Made by a program: the position numbers and the translations under genes | Assembly (NCBI GenBank): GCA_963678705.1 | Contig: OY783211.1 | Location: forward strand, 20,226,603-20,290,602 | Length of the DNA: 64,000 nucleotides | From: Panorpa germanica | Taxonomy: Eukaryota > Arthropoda > Insecta > Mecoptera > Panorpidae | Direction: 5' to 3' | Shown here: positions 1 through 13,900 of the stretch, piece by piece | Position numbering within the stretch: the stretch's first letter is position 1 | Layout of the letters: each line of letters opens with the position of its first letter | The notes under the pieces: generated by a model | What the model saw: only the letters and a program-made list of their open reading frames with translations | Database searches by the model: none | Told to the model about the DNA's origin: nothing

Positions 1-131
1 GATACGTTCTCGATTAACGTATCCCAGTTAATAGCTGCAACACATTTATAAAATGCATGCAAAAATAATTAAATATTTACAAAGAAAAGTTTTTCCAATG
101 TAACCTTTTTCTAAACTTTTATAAAGAAAGC

Positions 132-338
132 TTTATTTATAGTAGGCTTTGAACTTACCATTATTCAAATAATGTATACTATTTCACTTTTAAAATTTTA
201 AAATAACTTATAACACTTATAAACAAAAATAAAATTCTTCTGAAAAATATCCAACCAATCTGGTAATCACAAATTAAAATAGTTAGCTTAAAGATTGAAC
301 TCTGCAAATGGATTAATTATGTGTCATCTTTTTTTATT
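132..338 (-). promoter_or_regulatory. Candidate sm poly(A) signals
   Basis: Downstream of the sm stop codon the sense strand holds AATAAA at 333-338, only five bases after the stop, and again at 132-137 inside ATAAATAAAG. The second gives a 3' UTR of a believable length and is the likelier signal. Region 1-331 otherwise contains only AT-rich sequence. The true 3' end may lie left of the window. Confidence 0.35.
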
Positions 339-343
339 ATATT

Positions 344-450
344 TTAATCTTGAATATTATCGGATAAATTCTGACTGTTATCATGCCACCCTGAAGAAAC
401 ATTACGTGACGAAGAGAAACAGAGTTTCATTATGAATGGAAATTTAGTGC
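344..450 (-). CDS. sm: sm terminal coding exon (end of RRM4 and C-terminus)
   Basis: The acceptor is a T-rich tract ending in CAG just upstream of 450. The first two bases complete a Gly codon begun in the previous exon. The exon then reads TKFPFIMKLCFSSSR, the last beta strand of RRM4 and the conserved hnRNP L end, followed by a short lineage-specific tail, NVSSGWHDNSQNLSDNIQD, and TAA at 344-346. The coding part is 107 bases and has no ATG-initiated frame of its own; it was found by following the RRM4 reading frame. The tail is short compared with the longer acidic tail of the fly protein, and an alternative 3' exon further left is possible. Confidence 0.88.
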
Positions 451-1898
451 CTGAAAAAAAAAATTAATATCAATAATTTACATATTTTCAGGAGATTTAA
501 GACATACTTCAGATCATAATTTGCAGTTAGTTAATTAGTCATTAAAACGGTGCCATTCAGTTTGCTATTAAATATAAAAATATATTAACATAAAATATAA
601 TATTTCATCTGTAGAAATCATAATAAATTGTAACTAAAAAAATGTATTATAGAAATATACGCTTGTGAAGAATAACAAATATGTAAATACCAAATAAAAT
701 TAAGAATATTTAATTTAAATATTAGGATTATAAATTTACCAGCACTCTTGATAGCAGCATGATTGCAAGCCATAATTGCTTGAATGGCATCAGTTATTGA
801 ATTAAATTCCATAAGACCACTTGACGATCGTTCACTTTTGTTGGGGAACATCTTCAAAGATATTGGTGGGCTTACATTGTAGTCTTTGAAAACATCCAAA
901 ATAGTAGTTTCTTCAATACCAGGCGGAGTATTAAAGAAATGTAGGATCTAATCATAAAAAAGAAATATAATGTAGAAGCATTAACATTAATAATACGCTA
1001 GACTTAGCAAAACAATACAGACTTTACTGGGTGGCTGGATTCTATTCTTACTAGCCTGAGCCAGACTGATGAATCGGTTGTTCTTATTTCCGGTGAACTC
1101 CTTGAAGCTGGGAGTTTTATCAAATAACGGGAATGGATTTGTAACTTCTGATAAAAATGTTTGCTTCGAGAATCTGAAAACACATATATACATTTATTTG
1201 AGGTTATTTGAGAAGCATTTTTTTTTGTAATGAATTTAATGGTGCTGACATTGCTGACCAATATTCTAGTATTGAAACATTCTAGAAAAGAATGTACAAA
1301 TATTAGTAATTTAACATTAAATACACACTTACGCGACTTGTAATTTATTATTTCCAATAGGGATGTTGTTCAGGTGCATGATGCACCTTTCCACGGCCAC
1401 TGTGTCTCCCATCTGTACCATGGCGGTACCTTCTTTGGTTTTGAGGAACTTCACGCGTGCGACGTTGCCATAGAGGCACATTAAATTGAAAACACTGTCT
1501 GTGTTATGAACTTTGGGATCTAACCCATAAACCATCATCACTGAACCTCCAGGACCTCCAGGGCCAACTGGACCATAACCACCACGTCCTCCACTTTGTG
1601 GATCTTTCATAAGCCCGCCACGACCAAAACCATCATGACCTCCAAAGTTATCAGGGAATGGGGGTGCAAAACCATCATCAAAGCGATCCTGGTTGAAATT
1701 ATTTCCATCTGTAACAAATACGAAATTCGTTTAATGTCTTGTATATTTAATAGTTTGTTTGTTCTGGTTCGTGTCTTTATGATTCAATTGTAGTTTCATT
1801 CAATTTTAGTTTACTACAAGGAAAAGTTCTTAGGTTCCGGACATAAACACAATAAATTTTTCCATATGGTTCATTCTGGAGGCCAAAATATCAACTAA

Positions 1899-1929
<31 letters not shown>

Positions 1930-4900
1930 TATTTGAAATGTTTTTATGATATACTGAAGTTTTTAAATAAAAAAAATCAAAATTGACAAAATGACAGCAT
2001 TTTTAGTTGGTAACACTTCGAGCGTCGACCCCTGTAGATTTACAAGTTTGAAGTACGAGTATATTTATACATTAACATACGAATTCGATCAGAAAATAAA
2101 GTCAGAATAAAAATCGTTCATACGTAAAAAAAATAAAATACTCGGTCACTGGCTAGCGGTTAAGCGCGAATGAATGTGCAGTTTGCTATAAATTTCACTG
2201 CGAGTTTTATTTGCAGTGCGGCAATAGGTATAGGAAAAAAGTAATAAGTTTTATAAGTACACAAGGGATAATCGAAAACAAGTAGTGCGAAAATCAAAAG
2301 AATCGATGCCATTTGATCAGATCAGGTATAAATTGTATTCAAGTCTTTTCTAACGTAACGTAAATAAAGAAAATTTAAAATATAAATCTTATGTTATTAT
2401 TATTTATAACTTGTAGTTGCATATTACCAGAAATTAGTCATACGTTTACTATTTTAACACCGCAGTGTTAAAGAGTGGGAGGTAATAGCGTAATAATAAA
2501 TAAGTTAGCCAAATTACTTAAACGCTAATAACGAGAAACGAGCGAGACTCGGTGTAGTTGGACTGGTTACATAGGAAACGACGATCATGAGTGAAGAACT
2601 TGTATTCTGAAGCACCTGGTGTTTAAGAAAGAGTAAATTGAGACTGGATACAACTGAAATTGATGTGAGAATAAAAATTCTAAAATATGAAATAATGGTT
2701 CTTTATAACATTCTATAAGATTTGAAAATGATTTAATGTTTTACTCGTTTTTACTGGAAATTTAATCTCTTTTATTACAATTTCAGGATTGACCATTTAT
2801 TGACCACTAAGCAAATATTAAAGGAAATATATATTTTGATTTAAATGTTATTGATAAATTGGTTGAATATATACACCTGAAAAATGTTTCTTATTGGAGA
2901 TTAAATAGGAATATTTTATGAGCTTTAAGACAGTTTAAATCAGGGCTTCAGAGTCGCAGCCGGAATGAATTTCTGGTCGATGCAGTCGAAATCGAAAAAA
3001 ATGAACCGACACACTCTTTATTAAAATAATTTAATAATATTAATATAAGGACCATGACATTAAATGTTTCTTAATTTTTTATAGAGTTTTGCCCATTCAA
3101 TTATGATTGTTTATATTACTAATTCAATTGCGTACATCTTCGTGCGCAATTAATAACGTATATGGTAACTATTTAAAGAAAATCGCTTTTGAGATTCTGA
3201 TAGTACTTTATGAGTACGTTTAATGTACATTCCTAGAATTTAAGATGTTTTCAAAACCCAAACTTAAATGTGTTATTTTATGAGAAAAATGAGGGCCCTC
3301 ATTACAATTATGGGAACCCCGATTATAGAAAGCCCAATTCAACGGTGGGGCTCCAAACCAATCTTTAACAAACAAAGGCCGAATTTTTACCAATAGCATA
3401 CATAATAGGGAATTTCATTATGTCGTATTATGAGGTATTTGTATGTATGTATTTAAATACTTTTGGAAAGTATTTGTGCACATCTCTGCTCATGATGTTT
3501 ACCATCAAAAGCATGCAACATAATTGCTTGTTTAGTTTCATACGTGTGCGTTTTCTCACTCGTATACACGTGCGTTCTCTCACAACACACTTCCATTCTC
3601 ATTCGGTTCGGGCACATTCGGGGCTCGCGTTTGCAATCAGTCGACCCATGTGCGGACGGCCTTATACTCGGCTATAGCAGATTTACAGTGAATTGAATAG
3701 TGTCTAAGATAAATTTGCACTGGATAGAATGGAATATGTCCTACATTTATACTGAATGTTGCAAATTTACACTTTTATCTTTGGAACGGACCGTTGCTTA
3801 GTAACAGTACAAATTTAGATTCATTTGAATATGAATTCGAACTAATTTTTAATCATTTCTTTACATATGATTATAAACTTACACACACCTTAAAATATCT
3901 TAGTATTTCATTTTGTCGGAGCCGGAATGGAAGCTTTTTTACTGACTCCACAGCACTTGCCCTGGTTTCAATTTACCTGATTATTTATAGGATGAAAGGA
4001 ATCGCATTTGCAACTTGTAAAATTTGAAGATCTAATGCGGCAAACTTCCTAAGAAGCTGTTGTGTTCTAATATTAATTAGTAATATAATTTATGACTGAT
4101 AATTAGGTTTAAAGTGCAAATAATCATATACAAGTTCATAAGTAACTCCACAAACTAATTAAAATTCCTGTAATCCATAAATTAATTTACACTGTGTTTT
4201 TGCAATAAATAGATAACGAAAGCATAAGAGTAATGTGTGTACGAGTGTGTTATGTTTAGAGAAATATTTGATGTAAATAAATCAATCACACATCCATCTC
4301 TGTCAGTCCAACGTCTGCCAGATCAGACGCAAGGACAAAGAATGGGACTGAATCAAAAATAAAACAAGCAGTAATGTGTTGTTCTGCTCTGCTCTGCTCT
4401 GGTGCTCTAGTAGATAAAATAAAATTAGTGAAATAGTTATTAGGAAATTAGTCCAATTAAATTAAGGAAAGCAAAATAAATTAAACTTGTATTAAGTAAT
4501 TTGATTAATTGGCGAAGTTGTTTTACACTGTAGGAGTGGTCACCTTACTGACATAATTCAACATTTGTTGAGTAAAACAGTCGCGTTTAGCATAGACGTA
4601 TGGCGGAGATAAGACTGTCTACAGATCACCCTAAAACAGTACACGTAAAAATGTTATGTTGCACTAAGGTAGTTCACTAGTAGAATGCTTTTTTACAGAA
4701 TTTATTTAAATTTCAATATGATCTTAATGCTATACAACCCCCCCCCCCCCCCCCATTCCCACTCTCTGCTTTTATTTTAAGGTTTTAACCTTAAATGAAA
4801 TTTTGAACTTGTCATGACGTTTCAGTAATATGCATTATTTTGTAATAATTACAGATGTATTTAATATAAATTATTGTAATTAATATAATTAATTTTTATA

Positions 4901-7900
4901 TTTCACAAGCTGAAAGTTTGAAAGAAACATTTTAGGTTGAAACCTTAAATTAACACTAAAACTCAGTGAGTAAAGCTTCATTCCTACTCACTGTTTTGAT
5001 ATTTAATTTACTGTTTATATTTAATATTGTAATCTAGATTTCAGGTTCTCGTTTAAGCATTCCTTTTCACATTTGTTTTTTAATTTAAGTTTAGTTTAAT
5101 TTAGTTGGTGTGTATGCATCGTTAGTAATATAAATTTTGACAGTGCGACAAAATTGAATGTGAAATAATTAAAATTGCAATTTTTAATAACAATTAGTAA
5201 TAGAAATTGTTTTCTCTTTTATATTTTTCAAAAACTGACATTTAAATTCTTTTAAAAGTAAATCCTACTGCATTTTGACAGATTGTCGCATTTTGGAGGT
5301 TATAATATTCTTAATTTAATATTTTTAATTTAAAACATTGGACTTTGTAAGGTTCTAAAAAAACTAAGAAAACTTAAAAATAAATTAAATTAAAAATGGT
5401 ACTGTGAATGACTACGCGTATTGCCATATGCTAAATAATTTAAATTAAATACAAAATTAAATTAAAGTAGTGAGTGGGAATGATATTTAAGAATGGGGCT
5501 TAAGTGTCCTTATTTTAATTACTAATTAACAAATGTTTTGATCTGATATTATTAATTAAAGTAGATATTAAACATGCCGAAGGCTTGCAAAATATAAACG
5601 GGCATCATCTTATTTTACGAGTATATCCCGAGAACGGTTCTATAGATTTATTTAAAGAGGCTGACATATTTTAGGGGTATAAGTTAGGTTAATTTTGACG
5701 GTATTTATAGATTATTTGAACAATTAGAAAAAAAGATATAGAACGTTCAAAGTTGATATGTTTTTATAACAGGATACGCGTAGTGCGGATATCGCAACTT
5801 GGTGATGTGTTACGTTGTTAATCTTTGCGTGCGTTAGCTTGATAATTGGTAGCGGCGCCCCCCTTCACCAGCCACTCTTTTGACCACTCGTTGGAATGGC
5901 AACACGTCTTTTATACAGCCTAAGGTCTCAGATACCTGTGAGCCTAGTCTATATTGTATTTAAATACGTTTATAAACTATTTGTCCCCATCTCTGATACT
6001 ATCCTATATATGGAGTGTCTTAAAGTTTGCACTTAATATCCGACTATACTTCTGTCTACGATTCTAGTAAATATAACATATGAAAGTTTGAAAAGTCCAG
6101 TGTTATTTGATGGTAGACCAGTTTAATGGTTTCCAGTTGATTTGATTTGATACAAAAACAATTAAACTACTATTGCATGGACATATGCTCCATTGAGTAT
6201 ACCCGTAGAACTGGTTGGTTATTCTATCTGTAGTTGTTTTTTAAAATAAAATAGAAATAGACAGCAAAAAACCTCTTAATTGCTTTTTATTGATTTTTAG
6301 TGCATAATGTATAATGCATAATGCATAATGCATTGTAGAAACAGTTGTGGTTGTATTTTATAAAAAGAGTTTTGGTTGAACTATCTTTTTTTTTAACATG
6401 AGTAAATTATTTTTTTTTTTTAATTTTGAAAATATATTGTAAAGCCTCATTCCCACTCACTGTTTTGATATGCATATATTTACTTTACTGTTTTTATTTA
6501 AAATTGTAATCTAGATTTCAGGTTCTCGTTTAAGCATTCCTTTTCACATTTGTGTTTTAATTTAAGTTTAGTTAATTTAGTTGGTGCGTATGCTTCGTTA
6601 GTAATATAAATTTTGACAGTTCGACAAAATTGTATGTGAAATAATTAAAATTGCTATTTTTAATAACAATTACTAATTGAAATTGTTTTCTGTTTTATAT
6701 TTTTCAAAAACTGACATTTAAATTCTTTTAAAAGTAAATCCTACTACATTTTGACAGATTGTCACATTTTGGAGGTTATAATATAATACAGTTTTTCTTA
6801 ATTTAATATTTTTAATTTAAGGCATTGGACCTTGTAAGATTCTAAAAAAACTAACAAAACTTAAAAAAATAAATTAAATAAAAAATGGTACTGTGAATGA
6901 CTACGCGTATTGTCATATGCTAAACAATTTAAATTAAATACAAAATTAAATTAAAGCTGTTAGTGGGAATGATACTATCACGACGACCTCCTGGTATGTT
7001 GGCAGCTTTTATGATATCGTGGTTTAATATATGCCTAATAACTTTATGATAATGTCGAAGACACAGCAATTTGGCGTCAAGCATCAAAATTTCAATAAAA
7101 GCATTTGTTTTAGAAGGCGCACACTAGAGACAGGATTGTACATTCGTCTTTTTTATATTTATTTCAGTGCATCAACTATTGATAGTTATTAGCACTTAAA
7201 CCAATATATATTAACGTTTATCAACATTTTCTAGGACATATTCTATACAATTTATAATTTTAAATTTTCAGGTTTTTGTGACCATTCTACATCACCTCCA
7301 CTATGATGTCGCCCATTGCATTACATTCCCAGATTCTTTCTTCTATTATCACTTTTCTTTATTACGGTGTATCACTTTCATTTTCCACATTTCTACCAAT
7401 TGTATACTGCTAATGAGGTCCTCCCAGTGCACAACTTCTATTCTTTCAACTATAATCCATCTCTTCTTATAAAGCTGCTTTTTTTATTCTTCTTTTTTCC
7501 TTTTTACTTTTTCTCTTTCTATTTTCTTTTTCGAATTTTCTTTTTGTAATCATGTTTTCTTTTTCATATTCATGATTATTGTTGCACATAACGAATTAAA
7601 TCTGATTGTAATCAAACCCAGATAATATAACTTTGTCCCAGGATCGAACCCAAAGATATAGTAGGCAGAGTGAAGCATCAATGCTCCCGCCCACTGTGTC
7701 GTTACATTCCTCTTTTGTTTTCAGTTTCAAATATATGCTTAATATGTAATATTAGTTTTCACAGCACTTGTTGTTATCACATTCTGATAGTATTCCCAGT
7801 TAGTGTTTCAATTTCGCGCGGGACCAATGAATCATTTTCTAACTGAAAGGTAGTACTACTTAAGAAGGGCTGTAGTTCGTATGCCCAAAAGAGATATTTT

Positions 7901-10900
7901 TCGCGAAGTTGTCAGGAAATATGTACAAGGACGTCAAATACTCTCAGTAATGTATGAGGAAAATGCAATGACTTGCATAACGCAAAAGAAAAGCCTCACG
8001 TCGCGTCCTGGGAAACTTTGAATAATGATTCTTAAATAATTTTTAAGTGGAAAAAAGTGTGTTGTTGTGAATACTGACAATAATAATTGATGATATAGAA
8101 GATTTCAAGAAGTAGCGTACCAGTCCGCAAATGGTTTTGCTATGCCAGATAATATTCTTGTGCGACAAATATGACTGGTAATACAAAAGACTCACATGTA
8201 GTCTACATATAGCAGTTTTACACTATTATCGAATTAACGTACGAGGGTAGTTAGAAAATTTAGTGACTTTCTTTTTTAAAAAAGAGCTTTATTTCTCAAT
8301 AAAAGATATTTTTCAACTACAGAATTCGGAGGACCTCTCCTTCTGTTATTGATAATGATATAAAAAATTAATATCTAAAAACAGAAAATAAAAATATAAT
8401 AAAATTATTTAAGGTGAAAAAAGGGTAGGTCTCGGAATGAAAGGTAACGCTATTAATACTTGTATTTATAATTCTTTCGTTTGATATTTCTCTCACAAAA
8501 ATCGGACATTTAGAGTTATTAGTAAACTTGTAGAGCATAAAACTCTTTACAAATTCGATTTTATGCATTTTTCGTATGATCAACCGTTCTCGAGATATAG
8601 CATGGAGAGAGAGACATGTAGACAACGCAAACACGGGATTTATTAGCAAAAAGACAGTGCAAGTTAATATTGCATTTTCTGAGAGAAATGTGAAATTTGG
8701 TACATTGAAAGAGATTAATGAGCAAATAATTTTTTGATGAAACTGAGTTTATGGAGGATTCAACATGGCGGACACCACGATCGTATAAGTCGATATCTAA
8801 ACATCTGTTTAACATATTTTAATTATTTTTACGGAAATGAAAGCCAATTATATTACGCAAATTTATGAACAACATTATTTCAAAAAACTAATTGTTTAAA
8901 AGTTAAAAGCGGTTTTATAAAAGAAAAATTAATTTTGGGAACAAACTTTTCTTTTAGAATTATTTTTAATACATTAATATTAATAAAAAGGTATAGTTTA
9001 AATTACGAGAGTTCGGCGGCGACTCATACTTAAAACAAGTTGTGGGATATAAACTGCCGATATAACTAAAAAGCACTGACTCACTTATTTTTCTATAATG
9101 TGTATAGAAATAAATAAGATAAAATTCATTATCGTATCATAGATTTATACTGCTCTTATAATCTCTTTTAAGTATAAGTCGCCGGCGAACTCTCGTAATT
9201 TGAACTATAAGAAGAAATACAGATCATAATACATTAGAGAAGTTCCATTAACGGGTACAACATAAGAGGTAATTGACGTGATGGATGACAGAAATGAATT
9301 CGTATTACTATAAGATTTGAATTACAACTCAAATTTATTGTACTAGCTGATAAGTGAGTTCACATCAGTGAGTGAATCATCACAGAGTTAAATTTAATGA
9401 GCGGCATAGATCGAAGATTTTGTTCGTACTATCCATAATCTGTTATATGAAGGGTTGTAATATCCAGCTGCATTTAATAATCAGAATTTTTTCCTGACTT
9501 TTATATAAATTTACATATTAGTGCTCTTACATTCTTTTTTGCAGCTTCTTTATGCTCAATAAGGCTAATAAGGCAAATTCAAGTAATCTGCTTTGTATCG
9601 TGCTATTTCTTTAATCATTTTTAATTATTATCAATTTAATGAATGACCTTTTGATTATACGAGCTAGTGTAACCGACAGACAATGTCAGAAACAACATTA
9701 TTGCAGTGTATACTTTTGAAATTTCTAAAAGTAATGCTATCTTTCTAGATGTAACTGAAATGAGGTATTTTTCTTCTTGAAGAGGCTTGCAGCACTAGCG
9801 CACCCTTATTAGCGCAAATTATTAGTGTCGCACCCGATTCCACAATCATTTTGAAATATATTTTTTGGCCAATACGAGTTTTCAAACACTACTTATTATT
9901 TACTAGTTAGCTAAACTTTAAAAATTCATTTTATTTATAAAGGGTTCAACGTTGAACCTTGTAACGATACGGAATAGTTCTCCGTTTTGAACGTATTCCA
10001 ACAAAGATAACTCATAATACACAACTCTCCGACTCAGTTATTCCTCTCTAACCCTACATGTTTAAGCTGCAACAATGCAGAAAGTTAATAAACTTCAACG
10101 AAACTATTTTCTCTCATTAAAATAATTTAAATGTTACTGAAACTGGTTTGAGTATATTTAGATTACAATGACGTTATGATGCATTTACATTTCTAAATTA
10201 TCTTGACCCGGACTTGCCGAATTGGTTGTAGGATTTGATACTTGTCAGTCAAACTAACTATTGCAGCTAAATTATTTACTGTGATTCAACTGATGCAGTT
10301 GCCAAGATATCTGCTCGATTAGCAGTTCAACATTCACCGTTCTCTGTTCTCCGTTCACTGTTCAACGAGTAACGGGTATGCTGTTGCCTGTGAGACTGAG
10401 ACAGTTGATCATCCATGGGTCAGGGGCGGACTGGTTTTGTTTTTAATATTAAGACTCTAGGACTCTTTCCTAGGACACTAGGACTCTTTTGTTTTTGTAT
10501 AATTAAGGTTAGCGTTCACTGGACCGTAGTGTATGACTATTCAAAGAAGAGCGTTTACTGATCCATTTTATGCATAGAAACTGCGACGGGAATGATCTAA
10601 AGTATGGTACACATATGCGACTTAAACATGCGACATCCAACATTTGTTGTAAGAAGTTGTACAACACGTCCATTAGTGCGACATGCAGCTTAATAAGTCG
10701 GAAGTTTTCATATTTCGAAAGAATTCCTTCAAACTGCTTTAGAAAAAAAAGCAGAAACACAGTTCGACAAGGGTCTATTGTTCAGGTCATTAAACCATTT
10801 AACTACCAATTTCAATTATTTTTATTTATTGACTAAACACAACTAAAAAAACGTCAACGCGCAATGAGATTATACTTGTTTTGTTCAAGGTCAGATTCAA

Positions 10901-13900
10901 AACCGTAATTTCTTTACATGTTCCGACTTACGATTGAAACATTTTTCTATCATAAAAATACTACCTAGAATTTTAAAAGTAGCATAAGTAAGGGTTTTAT
11001 TAGTGTCGCATGTTTATGCCGCACTAGTCTGTGCCTTAAAAGTACAACATATTTAAAAACATGTCTAAATAATGTCAACTTATGAATGAAAATATATAAA
11101 TGTTGGATGTCGCATGCTTATGTCGCACTAGTCTGTATCATACATAACACACAATTTGCCGATATCGTCATTCTAGTGCATTTTAGTACTTACTTAACTC
11201 TCAAAGTCACTCCTTTTTCTTTCTATGAACTACCATCTCTTTTGTTCAACAGAGTGTAAGAGATGCATAAAAGAGTTAGTCAAACATTTACTACTAACCT
11301 AACTGTACGAGCAGTTTTGATATTATAAACGTTGCTAACAAAGAAAAATAAAATCAGTTCCTTATTAGCCTACAGTTGTCCTATGACGTTAAAAAATGTT
11401 TAAAAATTAACCAAGAACACAGAAGTTTAAATATTAAATAGTAATATCTCCGTCAATTTTTGAATATTTAATAAATAAAACGCTATGTATTCGTATTTCA
11501 ATAAAAAATGAGTTGACACAATGCCATTAATGATTTAAATTACACAGACTGCGCCTAAAGTCTATACTTTTGAGACTTTGCCTGCTTCCACAATCTGCAA
11601 GTGTTGTAAGTTGCTGTTAAATCATATTTGCTTTATGTGTGGTCACAATATATTTTTAAAACACTGACAATTTCAAAATTACGTAAAGCTTGGTTAATGT
11701 AACATGAAATAAAAAAGTATTCTAAAAATGAATCTTGATATTGTACTAGGTCATGGAACGGAAAAAGAGATGACGAAGACATCAAAGTAAAAAATTCAGA
11801 ACGTGGTCGAGCGTACCAAAGCGTGAAGAGCTGCAGCCGGAGCAGCATGTCACTATGATCTGGATGGGCCAAGAATAAAAGAAAAAAACGAAAATGTCTT
11901 ATAGTTGGGGAAATTCGTCGTTAGAAAGAGGTCGGCCGAGTATTTTCGGTAGGCAGCTATTTTTTGTTTCATTGTCTTAAAAAGGTCAAACTTGGCTTTA
12001 TATTTTGAGTTTTCGGGGCTGGGATACACACATTTGGTCGCCATTTCTAAAATAAGGGTGTTATTAGATTTTTTTTTTATTTTGAAAACTTAAAAGTCCC
12101 ACATACATTTTGTAAAGAGCTTCAAGATTTTCAAGTAAAGATTTTCAAGATGCACCCCAAAATTTTAATTTAAATACATGTTTAACTCTTTTACATGACG
12201 AAAAAATAAAATTGCTGATGCCCAAAATGCATGCACCCAATTTAACAACGGATTTCGCCGACTATTTCTAATTTTCCTATAATTTCTTGAATATGTGTTA
12301 GTAAGTAACCTTACCAAGGATTGACTAAGATTTTTGCTTATAACAACAAGTAAAAAATCCTATTAGGAAATGTAAAAAGTTTATTGTTAATACGTAATAT
12401 AGTTACAAGTAAATGGTTTTTTTGCAGCTGTCGTTTTTTGCAATCACAATGGTCGCGTTCGTGACAAAATGTCTGCGTTTAGAGACGCAGTGCACAAATA
12501 AAACATTAGTCACTAGAGCTAAGCCAGCTAACGTCACTCAAACTATTTGGCAAAGTAAATAATTTCTTAATTATCCGAAAATACAAAGTGCATTCCATAA
12601 AAAAACGAAGAATAATAAATCATTTAAATGCTTCTAATGACAAGATGAAACGCGTTTATTTTGGCAAAAATACATTGATGATGTGAGGTAAATGTTTGTG
12701 GGCATCAATCTTTCATTGATAATTATATAAAGGTCTGAGGAGGTTGGGTTAATTTTTGTTAGTGAGTCAATGTCATCTGTCGGCACAAACACAAGACGTG
12801 TTGCATCTTGTACTCGCCATGGCATTCGCTATGGTTACCTAGGTCTAGGTACGGTAGTGTGTGAATACCATTCATAATGACACCCCGGCCTGGTCATGTT
12901 GGAAATAGGTCAAGTCCAAAATAGTGGCTCAATTTAATATAACACTGTTGAAAATAATGAGGTAAAATTGAAAATGTCACATAAGAAATCAAATTATTTT
13001 ACTTTTAATTTATTTTAATAATGCATTCAAAATAAACTTATTATTACGATAAAAAGGGATATACTTCGTTAGGGTCACAAGCTGAAATAATTGATGGGGT
13101 CCCCCTTTTCATGGATGACCTTAAATACAATTAAGAGAATTCATAATAAAGTATCCACTGTAGCACGTTAGCAAGTTAAATATACTCGTAATTGTTCAGT
13201 TCTAGTCCACCGACTAGTTCCAAAAATTTAAAAAACGTGTGTGGTTTGTAGTAGCAGAATCACAGAGTCAAGTCTTCCGGCTTGGTCCTCTTCAATCTGC
13301 GCAGATTCTCTCTGTTATTAAGCACGAGCCAAGTAAGTAGTAAATGACAATTTATTTTTACACTCTGTTGTACAAAAGAGATGGTAATTCATAGAAGGAA
13401 AAACGCTTTAATTAAAGAATTCATAACAAAGTTTCCACTGTGGCACAGAGTAAACGGGTCCTTGACGCTACTGGATTTAATGGAAGTAGAACAATATTTC
13501 ATTTATTTAAAAGTAATTACAATTTGTTTATCCGTCGTGAAACGGACACATATTTCGCCTGACATTGCACTCGTATTTCGATTGTGTCAGAATACGTGTA
13601 TGTCAAAAACTATGCGCAACCGGAAATATTATTCATATTTAATACCGTACCGATATTAATATGCTATAAATAATATGTCGTATACAGGTATTCGCCGAAT
13701 AATTGATATATGCTGCATATAGATTTAATCCGAAAATAGCTACCGGTTCTATAAAATTTTCTAAAATCATAAAATATTGTCATTTTTTAACGTAATCCTC
13801 TAAAATATATTACTTTTAGAATAAAACCTTTTGATGAAAATACGTTTACGCAGTTCTGCGAAAACTTTGTACAAAACATTGTACCAAAAATGTAAAATTG

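Larger units (their letters stand above)
4665..6075. mobile_element. Interrupted copy of the 40.6-kb element (L2) with nested MITEs
   Basis: The left end TAAGGTAGTTCACTAG (4665-) matches the terminal AAGGTAATTCACTAG of the element at 40589-41232. The interior at 5610-6070 matches that element's CGAGAACGGTTCTA block and its ATCCGACTATACTT block. The intervening 4755-5485 is occupied by CATTCCCACTC-type MITEs. I read this as an older element broken by later insertions; its right terminal repeat is decayed. Confidence 0.5.

Noticed and set aside
1004-1357. 117-codon minus frame between sm exons
   Set aside because: It crosses two sm exons and an intron in a non-sm phase.
8240-8260. TACGAGGGTAGTTAGAAAAT, like a mariner terminus
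   Set aside because: No partner inverted end or transposase was found nearby.
8368-8815. Two overlapping minus frames with a CTCGAGAACGGTT word
   Set aside because: The word also occurs in the L elements at 5628 and 40758, so the region is more likely repeat-derived; the translations show no family.
9941-9960. GGGTTCAACGTTGAACCTT palindrome as a binding site
   Set aside because: Single short palindrome with one mismatch; expected by chance in a window of this size.
10421-10434. CAGGGGCGGACTGG as a second hAT element
   Set aside because: Only one end is visible; no inverse copy within 1 kb.
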